Source: Saccoglossus kowalevskii
Lineage: Eukaryota > Hemichordata > Enteropneusta > Harrimaniidae
Assembly (NCBI RefSeq): GCF_000003605.2
Contig: NW_003114461.1
Span: 554,929 to 599,928 of the forward strand
DNA: 45,000 nucleotides
Direction of reading: 5' to 3'
Shown: piece after piece, positions 37,901 through 45,000 of the stretch
Layout of the letters: the number at the start of each line of letters is the position of its first letter
Position numbering within the stretch: position 1 is the first letter of the stretch
Notes under the pieces: model-generated
The model's input: the letters and a program-made list of their open reading frames with translations, nothing else
Databases searched by the model: none
What the model was told of the DNA's origin: nothing
Program-made: the position numbers and the translations under genes

Positions 37901-38866
37901 ACTTTACAGGACCATGCCTTTTAACTAACGAATTAGCCGGAGAAAAGAGTCCGACTGAAAGCCCTTTGACAACAGTATTGGCTTCCACTTCCGCGTCAAT
38001 GGAAGCATCCCTGTTCAAGGACAGCGACGAACACGTTTTGTCTCTCGTGAAAAACAAACCAACATCAACAGAAAAGAGACAACAGCAAAATGGAATCAAA
38101 TGTCCGGAGACTCAACACATCGAATATACAGTATCTTGGGCACAATAATTGAGTATCGATGTAAGAAAAAAAAAATCACATACTCTAAACGCAGTGTAAG
38201 GAGAAGGCTAATATTTGTTTTGGAATGGATGTCCGAATATACAAGTTTTTTTTTCTCTCTCTTGATATCCATTACGAAATTGTTGTTCTAGTATGCGGAT
38301 AAGTATACAAGCTCGTTTTTTGTTTTGTTTTTAATTATGCAGGCTATCCGATCAACATTCACATCCTTGCATTCATATATACATGACGAATTCAAGCTTA
38401 CGGGTCAGAAGGTAAAATGTACTCCTCGTTCATGACGTCTACCAAGCGGTTAATTTCAGTATACTGCACCATTTGTAATTGTCCAGAACACTATAGAATA
38501 TTATGATTATAAGCCAGCGTTCGGAATTTCATTTTTCTGTAAATAGTTTTGCAATAAAATTATTAATAAAGTTGCCAATCGATATGCCATAAGAAAGAAA
38601 AGTTCCAAGATGTCAATTTTTAAATGAATTGAAAAAAGGTTTCGCTGTGCAAACACGTGTATTTCCATTCTGGTTATACAAAATCCGTTGATCTGAATGT
38701 TGAATCGACTCAGTACATACATGGCATATGAATAGCGACACCTTCACGTGTGATGGAATGCCATTCAACAGAGGTATAGTCTCAGATCAAATATAATGCC
38801 CATGTATTTTACATTAGTATCAAGAACCGCAGCCAATTTCATTTGTCTTGACATGCCCTTCCTGTC
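34912..38866. other. Non-coding stretch with unassigned open frames
   Basis: No recognised gene. On the minus strand 35721-35960 is a 79-codon, non-ATG frame of protein-like composition (for example NALQAGGVSALAAMWSV) containing an internal GTGAGT. On the plus strand 37894-38148 is an 84-codon Ser/Thr-rich frame. A GCATGCGC element near a TATAAA lies at 35412-35427, and a short TCTAG repeat near 36290. Nothing has enough support to call. Confidence 0.35.
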
Positions 38867-39747
38867 ATGAGCGCTACTGTGATGGTATCAGCCATCCTGC
38901 TCTTTATTCGGAACACAATCGAGGTATTCAGTGGAATAATTACACCCGGTAGGCGGTTTGTCAAGTGCTTTAAATGGTGGCCCCAGCTTCAACATACATT
39001 ATGTGTATGTGTATGCATGGACGCCGGTGGGCTTTTTCTAGAGTTGTTCAACTTTAGTCAACACCCATTAATGCGGCATTACGGATGCGGGTTGGGTGAT
39101 TTCCCTAGAATTGTTCATCGGGTTATTCGCGGTTATATTCGGCACATGTTCCGTGACATTATGGGCTCTCTCGCGATTCGTACCAACGAAAAACGAAATC
39201 GGAGTACATTGTTTAATCCGGGTCGATTTGACACTCTTTACACAGTTCACCAAAACAGAACAACCCTACTCGGACACATGTTAGTCACACAGTTCACCAA
39301 AACAGAACAACCTTACTCGGACACATGTTAGTCACACAGGTGGTTCAAAACAAATACGAAGAATCAACTATGAGTGTATTGCGATGCCTAACCTACCTTT
39401 TCGTACAGAGCCCTCGTGTATTAAAAAACACTCTTGTCCGTGTAGTGTGTCGCCCGTTTAACGGGCGTGTCAACCCTGCCGAAGTTATACAGCAATTACA
39501 ATCCAGAAACCTCGCTGTTATTGAACACCAGTGTCTCCGATGGCAACTGTTTTGGTCGACTCCCTGCTCCGTGGACATTCATACACAGCCCAAACAAAAG
39601 ATCGGAGGTTCTCACAGTTTACATCACGAGGAAGAGAGTTCTTTGTTAGGATGGGGTTATTCTGCTCGGCGGAGGTCACGGTTTTTCTATAGAGCTTTTA
39701 TTGGAACTTGTCACAGGTTTGGTGAATATTCAGTAGAGGCGCAGTAA
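38867..39747 (+). other. Cluster of long overlapping open frames, unidentified
   Basis: Two plus-strand ATG frames follow each other: 38867-39331 (154 codons) and 39325-39747 (140 codons). They are the longest unassigned frames in the window. A third plus frame, open over 39070-39290, encodes a clear membrane-helix-like segment (ELFIGLFAVIFGTCSVTLW). No domain is recognised in any frame, and the frames conflict over 39070-39330. The 47-bp tandem duplication at 39241-39334 shifts frame between copies. This could be a decayed gene, a transposon remnant, or GC-richer DNA that is open by chance. Confidence 0.3.
39241..39334. repeat. 47-bp tandem duplication
   Basis: Two copies (39241-39287 and 39288-39334) begin CACAGTTCACCAAAACAGAA and differ at one base (CCCTACT versus CCTTACT), followed by a partial third CACAG. 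The near identity implies a recent event. Confidence 0.92.
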
Positions 39748-40963
39748 GGTTGCCTACAGGTGGTCTCGGATGTGTTTGCGGGTATTCTCACCTACTATAA
39801 TACCTGCCACACGGGCATACTGCTACCACCACAACACCACTTCATCAATTTGCACGTAGTTATTGTCAATGTCGCAAAAGATATCGTCCCGTTTGTGGAG
39901 GCACTGTGAGTATATCGAATGCGTTGAAAAGACGGAATTACCACTAACGGCCAGGGTCCCTCCGTAAATCAACAGCCCACTCGTTGCAACGCTCATTTAA
40001 GTGTGCATATTAAACACGACAACAGAATCATTGGAAGTATGCCACCGCAGCGCTCATGTGAACACGGTCCCATTTTTAATTCCGACTCAGAACACAGAGA
40101 AATCAACGTCAATTTGTCGACACTGGCGTGGCGTCGATGTCATAAAATGGTGATTGGAAATGTCAGTCACAAAATATGACCTCGCCCGCCGTTCACTAGA
40201 TACCCTATATTACTACCCGTGACTGGCATATATTCATAGTAAACACCCAACTTGTTATGATTCCTGACAACTGAAATTAAAATAAACACATCGTTCACAC
40301 GTAGATTTAATAAAGGGTAACATTTGCCTTGAAAACACTGTGATAAAGACATTGTGAAATTCTTTCGTTTTTATGCAGACAAATACAGTATTTTTACCAG
40401 GTAAAATTGTATTTATTAAAGTTATTGTTCATAAATGAGTTGTTGAACACATTTGATAGTTCGTAATTTCATTCAGATTCGTTCAGTCATAATTCAAGAT
40501 AAATAAAAGGCAAAAATATAGAGAAAATAGAGAATTATCAAAGTTTTTTGTAATATTCTTTTGTAATCGGTAATTATGAAAAATATTCATGGATGCATAG
40601 GGTGCATTCGTTTATGAATTATCCTTAATATAAATTTCTGAATTGTCTTGTCAAAATCAAAATGCTACTCAGAATGAGGGACCATTTCCCGAAACGTCTA
40701 GTTATTTCAATATTTACTTTACGGACAAGGATTGTCAGTATTATATACGTAACGTACTGTCTATGTATTTCTAACGTGACTTGTGGTTTATACAAGCCTA
40801 CTCTCTCGCGATAATGCTTTTAATAATAATCTTAGAACATACAGTTAGAATGAAAACAAACGCATTCTACACTACTGACTGTGGTGGCAGCAGCGCGATA
40901 AAATCCTACACACAGACACAAATGAGATAAGGAGTCAGAGAAGCACTGCATCGTGTACACATT
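39748..40963. other. Intergenic stretch downstream of the dehydrogenase gene
   Basis: AT-rich, with no open frame above about 60 codons and no recognised motif. It separates the unidentified frame cluster from the poly(A) signal of the minus-strand dehydrogenase gene. Confidence 0.5.
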
Positions 40964-40969
40964 TTTATT
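40964..40969 (-). terminator. Poly(A) signal of the dehydrogenase gene
   Basis: AATAAA on the minus strand lies 64 nt after the stop codon at 41033-41035 and is followed by a GT-containing stretch (GTGTACACGATG). Position and sequence fit a metazoan cleavage signal. Confidence 0.6.
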
Positions 40970-41032
40970 TTAAAGTCTGTTTTTTTTTAAACTTAGAACA
41001 TCAGGCCATTTGCAACACCGTAACTCTCATGC

Positions 41033-42244
41033 TCATGACCAATACAGCTCTGAATTATCACGTGGGTAAAATCCCATTACACGATTGGCTGTTTCTAAAC
41101 TCAACACGCGACTGTCGTTGGCGGAAATGACGTTACAAATAAGAAAACCGTTCGGCGGTTTTATCTTTAGTGCGCGCTGTACCGCTCCAACGCAGTCGCG
41201 CTTACTAAGGTACATTGCCCGCATGTATTCTTCGTTGTGATTGCCTTTGGTATAGCTTGGGTCATCGTCACTTGATACCCAGCCAATACGTAGGCAGACT
41301 ACGTCGAATCCGAACTTTGCCGAGTATAGCCGACCGAGATTTTCGCCAAATAATTTGCTGACTCCGTACAGGCAACTGGGAAACGGGTCATCACTCTCAT
41401 TTAAATAACCTCTGACCTTCTTTCTATCCAAAGAATCGCGAAGGTCAAAGGTCATCACTGTATGTCCGCTTTGCACATGGTTAGTACTCGCGAATATAAT
41501 TTTCTTCACACCAGCCCTTACACACTCCTCAAACACGTTATATGTCGCAATTATGTTATTTTTCACTAATCCGGGCCAGGTAGCGTTGCCAGGTTTATCC
41601 GCGGCCAAATGAATCACGCAGTCTAAATCGTCGAATTTTCCCCGTAGTGTAGTCGCGTTGCTCAAATCAAACCCTACACTGTCGTCAACTTCTTTGTACT
41701 TCAGCGTGAAGTTAACGATTTCAAAATCCTCGTTGTCGCCGAGGTTCTCTCGCAGTATTGTTCCAATGATACCTGCAGCCCCTGTAATTCCCACTCGCTT
41801 GATAGTATTGTCTTCGCTGGCAGGTTTAGGATTACAACTGCGCATCGACCAGTCGGCGGTTGCCATAGTAGCAGCTTCTTCTGTTTCACGAATAGTCGTC
41901 ATTGTTGCTGCATCTTCTTTTTCCTGTATTAGTGTCATGGTTGTAGCATTCACGTTTTGGTTGACGGTAGTCATAATGGTGACGTCAACAAATTCGGGAT
42001 TCGTCGTCATGGTCGCCCCGTCTGTAATATTTTTGTCATCGGTACGAGTAGCCTTGTTTCTCATCTCTTTAGCTTCCGTCTGACTGGAATCCTCAACCGT
42101 CGTGTGGTCATCTTTGACGATTGTTTTCAAACCGACCTTTCGTGGACACCAGTGTCGGTAAGCCCAATGCATACACGCACCTGTAGCAACTAGCGCTACC
42201 GCCCTCAACATATCTCGTATCGTTGGTGTACTCGTAAGCCACAT
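41033..42244 (-). CDS. Membrane-anchored extended SDR, uronate dehydrogenase-like, intronless
   Basis: A 403-residue protein, ATG to TGA in one exon. Residues 11-29 form a short hydrophobic segment followed by basic residues (YRHWCPRK), a likely membrane anchor or organelle-targeting piece. Residues about 53-130 are a Thr/Met-rich linker of roughly seven 12-residue repeats. Residues 149-403 are an NAD-dependent extended short-chain dehydrogenase: TGAAGIIG (G155, G158, G161) binds the dinucleotide, VIHLAAD is at 210-216, NNIIATYNVFE at 229-239, FASTNHV at 251-257 with catalytic Ser/Thr, and Y293GVSK297 is the Tyr-Lys pair. FASTNHV with LYGVSKLFGE and CLRIG resembles uronate dehydrogenases, which oxidise hexuronic acids to lactones. 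Substrate is inferred; a UDP-sugar epimerase-type relative is the alternative. All catalytic residues are present. Poly(A) signal and upstream CCAAT boxes suggest expression. Confidence 0.82.
   Translation of the reverse strand: MWLTSTPTIRDMLRAVALVATGACMHWAYRHWCPRKVGLKTIVKDDHTTVEDSSQTEAKEMRNKATRTDDKNITDGATMTTNPEFVDVTIMTTVNQNVNATTMTLIQEKEDAATMTTIRETEEAATMATADWSMRSCNPKPASEDNTIKRVGITGAAGIIGTILRENLGDNEDFEIVNFTLKYKEVDDSVGFDLSNATTLRGKFDDLDCVIHLAADKPGNATWPGLVKNNIIATYNVFEECVRAGVKKIIFASTNHVQSGHTVMTFDLRDSLDRKKVRGYLNESDDPFPSCLYGVSKLFGENLGRLYSAKFGFDVVCLRIGWVSSDDDPSYTKGNHNEEYMRAMYLSKRDCVGAVQRALKIKPPNGFLICNVISANDSRVLSLETANRVMGFYPRDNSELYWS
41855..42052 (-). repeat. 36-bp coding repeat in the dehydrogenase linker
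   Basis: The translation repeats every 12 residues with Met at 79, 91, 103, 115 and 127 in [AT]-x-Met-[TA]-[TL] contexts (ATMTT, TIMTT, TTMTL, ATMTT, ATMAT). Two more degenerate units precede (ATRTD at 65, SQTEA at 54). The period is exactly 36 nt, so unit gain or loss keeps the reading frame. Confidence 0.85.
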
Positions 42245-42260
42245 ATGTTAGTTTAGTTAG

Positions 42261-42285
42261 CTGATTGGAAGTCTTTTGACATTGG
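42261..42285 (-). promoter_or_regulatory. CCAAT boxes upstream of the dehydrogenase start
   Basis: On the minus strand CCAATCAG (plus ATTGG at 42264-42268) and GCCAATG (ATTGG at 42281-42285) lie 20-41 nt before the ATG. The first matches the extended NF-Y consensus. They are closer to the ATG than usual, so the 5' UTR would be very short or the boxes incidental. Confidence 0.3.
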
Positions 42286-43769
42286 CAATATAAGACTGAT
42301 GTTCGAATTGAGTGGCTTTAAGCACAACTGCTGTATTCGCCAAGGCTAAACGTTAAATCGTCACGGTATCACTACAGTAAAAGCTCTGTCGTTGTGATAA
42401 AGAATCTACTGATGTCGATAGCGTATCTCAATGTTGATACAATCAGTCCAAAGTTCACAACTGTTTTAAAATACAGTCGTGTTCACCGCACCCTTCAACA
42501 AATCAAACCACGCAAAACATGATAAGTCTGCAATGAATCGTCAGACCCGCAGTGTAAGCAAGGAATTGAAGTATGACGGTGACGCGGAGCCAGAACTAAA
42601 CCTGATACAAAACAAAAAGAAGTGTTTAATTCAGCATAGAGGGCGCAGTTTTGATAGTAGCTTTATTGTATTCACGCATTTCAAATTTAGCTTCAAGTCA
42701 CAGGGAGTTCTATCATCATTATCACGACTGAATCTGCTATCGCGGTAGCAAACATGCCTGGTAGATCACGACCACTATTTTATCAAAAACATGTTTATCA
42801 TATTACACACACATATATATACACTGTACAATGTTATGGAAAGTCGTTAGTGACCCGTCTGTATCAACTGCGTTGCTTAGTTACACATATCGCATCAAAA
42901 CCGTTTCTTGTATAACAAGTGAATTCCGATGCCTAATTTTAATATTTGGAGTAGAAGAAATCGGCAATAAACGTATTCACGGTGGTCGCTATTATTAATT
43001 CGTACTCTCAAATCGACTTGTATCAGTCGCCACTGTAATGGCGATGGGATATAGAGGTTCTTGTCGCGGTTTCTTATTTCCTCGTTAAGGACTACGATAT
43101 TTCATTTAAGTAGACGACGCAGACCCGTAGTGCAAGACGACGCAACAAGCACATTTCTCATTGTAGCAGAGACTAGTTGTCCGCACATGCACAGGAAGAT
43201 GGTTACTTTCAGATGACAATACAAATATTAATTGCTAGTTGCCACAGATGCGTTTTCTAGCTGATAACGACCAACATTGTACATTTCATTTCTAGTTGTC
43301 TCCGCGTGTTTTTGGCGATCCTCTCCGCTAGGATTGCCCTTAAAATCACTTTTGTTGGCGATTCGCCTTTAAAATATCTTTAAAATAGTTTTGATTTGTT
43401 TTTCATTACCGAGATATTTTACCTCAAAGTTGGGGTACCTTTTCATCGGGAACTCTTCTGTGATTTTTTTGGCTGGGCCAATTTTCTTCATACTTGGTAG
43501 ACAGGTCATACCGTGAATAGTGAATACAATAACGATAAAGAAAAATACGTTCTAGTAATAAAGTGAAGTGCCTTCGGAAGACTGAATGCTCGTTGCTAAC
43601 GTATATGGGGCTCAGTTTTATTTATAAACCGACGTTAGCTTCACATTCATGCCCTACCATGGCAACAGCCGAAACATCTTTGTTTTTTGGATCGCCAACC
43701 AGCCTACCGGCTTGTTTTATTTGATAGTTGCGCACTTTTGGTGAATGTGAAGATTCACAATTTATCAAA
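42286..43769. other. Intergenic stretch
   Basis: No recognised gene. An 89-codon plus-strand frame (42479-42748, non-ATG start) contains MNRQTRSVSKELKYDGD and a donor-like GTAAGC, but no domain. The rest is AT-rich with no structure noted. Confidence 0.4.
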
Positions 43770-44152
43770 GTTATCAAACAAAAATACATCAGTTTCTGGA
43801 GGCAAATATAACTGACAAAACAAAACTGGACTTATAATTTTGAAAATTGAAACAAAGAAATTTCAATGACAAAATTTCAAAACTAACAATCACAATTTAG
43901 CAAAAGATGACTTGCGCAAACAAAATACCTACTGAAAATAAAATTTGCAGACTTTACACACAAAATGAAATAGAAGATGAACTGCGCTTTGTCATGATAT
44001 GCTCTCAACATAAATCAATACGCCAACAGATCATACAAGACATAACATTTCCACTAGAAACACAGGAAGATCTCCAGAAACTTAATTTATTGATGACTTC
44101 AAAAGATGATATAATAAAAAGGACAGGTAAATATATGTATAACTCAATTTAA
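43770..44152 (+). pseudogene. Decayed 3' end of a non-LTR retrotransposon reverse transcriptase
   Basis: The clear part is 81 codons from 43907. NKIPTENKIC, then NEIEDELRFVMICSQHK and, near the end, SKDDIIKRTGKYMYNS match the layout of the Cys/His zinc-binding tail that closes many LINE-type reverse transcriptases in marine invertebrates: Cys-x-x-Cys, then acidic IEDE-[LF]-x-F, then Cys, then a helical end. The second Cys of the first pair is Tyr (CRLY). Upstream, related pieces (YISFWRQI, ISMTKF, TNNHNLAK) appear in successive reading frames with stops, so at least two frameshifts have occurred. No catalytic RT core is left. The copy is 5'-truncated, as is usual for LINEs, and inactive. Confidence 0.5.
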
Positions 44153-45000
44153 TCAAGAAATGAAAATGCAATCTGATATGTAACACTTGCTTTATTATAT
44201 TATCTATTTGTATTTCTTTTCATAATAGTAGTTATCACAACTAATCTTTATTGCTAATAACTGATGGAAACACTGTATTTCTAAAGATTTAACATGACAT
44301 TATATGGTAAAATGAAATTCAGCAAATTTAAAATATGCACTATGATGCGAGGAATTCCAACATACCTTTGCGATCCTGTGACGAAATAAAAAGATAAGAA
44401 ATATACAAGCTTCCCTGACCAAATGTAGTACATAATTCAATTCTGTGTGCATTGGATTTCATGTTAAAACGCGCTTTTCACTGTAGCGCATTATAGCAAT
44501 TTTGTCGCAATTAACCGAGTAAAGGTATAATGCACGCATTATCGCATTGCAGGTTGGGTTTATTTAGGCAGAGAGATGTGGCACATGAGGATTTAGTTTA
44601 TTACAGACTTGTTAGACGTCATGACTAAAATGCATGGCCGTAAATGGCTGTAATGCGTCATACATGCAACTAGAAACTCACGGGAAGCCTGACGGTGTCT
44701 GACGGTATGTCGATGCTATAAAAAGAACGCAAACTCCTCCTAATATTTAGAAGGTAAATTAAACTAGTGTATTGCTACACCGAAGGTTAGAATGAGCAAA
44801 TGTTTGTTTTTTCAGTAGAACATTTTTTGTTTGTTTTTTGTGTCACTATTTGATGCAAATGAACTTAATCAATATTCCCACATCGGCTGGTGTCATTCTT
44901 TCAATAATCGACCGCACTGCGACACTAATGTAATATTGGTGAATACCACCCCGACAGGGCCAAGTTCTTATGGTGCATGTTTCTTGAAAACTCCTTGTTA
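44153..45000. other. Non-coding end of window
   Basis: AT-rich, with no recognised gene or clear poly(A) tail for the retrotransposon relic. A CTATAAAA box-like element lies near 44716. Nothing else is supported. Confidence 0.45.

Noticed and set aside
41658-42193. Plus-strand frames (141 and 78 codons) over the dehydrogenase gene
   Set aside because: Antisense shadows; the minus frame carries the full SDR motif set.

Overview
The window looks like intron-rich, visibly AT-rich nuclear DNA of an invertebrate animal. CpG dinucleotides are not obviously depleted, coding exons are short and far apart with GT/AG borders, and the only long open frames are one large phase 1-1 exon and one intronless gene. 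I cannot fix the species. An amphioxus- or hemichordate-like marine deuterostome would fit, but a lophotrochozoan cannot be excluded. No prokaryotic gene layout, rRNA, CRISPR array or clear tRNA gene was seen.

Layout. 1-10.3 kb: no gene recognised; small repeats and palindromes only. 10.33-10.98 kb: a 13-copy minisatellite built from two unit lengths (51 and 47 bp), each carrying a CCAAT-box core. 11.4-15.2 kb, minus strand: the 5' part of a secreted or membrane protein gene related to vertebrate THSD1. It has a signal-peptide exon (15087-15183) joined in phase 1 to a 972-nt exon (11423-12394) encoding three tandem Cys-containing ectodomain repeats. The gene continues below 11423, so the minisatellite lies in its next intron; no later exon was found. 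A perfectly framed 15-nt micro-exon candidate sits further upstream at 18083-18097 on the same strand.

16-36 kb: mostly non-coding, with scattered short exon-like segments that have good splice signals but no recognised family. The best are 22686-22745 (+, hydrophobic, 60 nt) and 34782-34911 (-, Cys-x-x-Cys). This stretch also holds at least two clear and two decayed copies of a short GC-rich inverted-repeat (MITE-like) element, a 126-bp tandem duplication and a small hairpin flanked by direct repeats.

38.8-39.75 kb: unusually long overlapping open frames with a 47-bp tandem duplication; not recognised. 41033-42244, minus strand: an apparently intact, intronless 403-residue extended short-chain dehydrogenase resembling uronate dehydrogenases. 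It has an N-terminal membrane-anchor-like segment and a Thr/Met linker of 12-residue repeats; a poly(A) signal follows 64 nt after the stop. 43.77-44.15 kb: the decayed C-terminal end of a non-LTR retrotransposon reverse transcriptase.

The genes do not form an evident pathway. The firm protein calls are the THSD1-like ectodomain and the dehydrogenase; most other exon calls are predictions from splice signals and reading frame alone.
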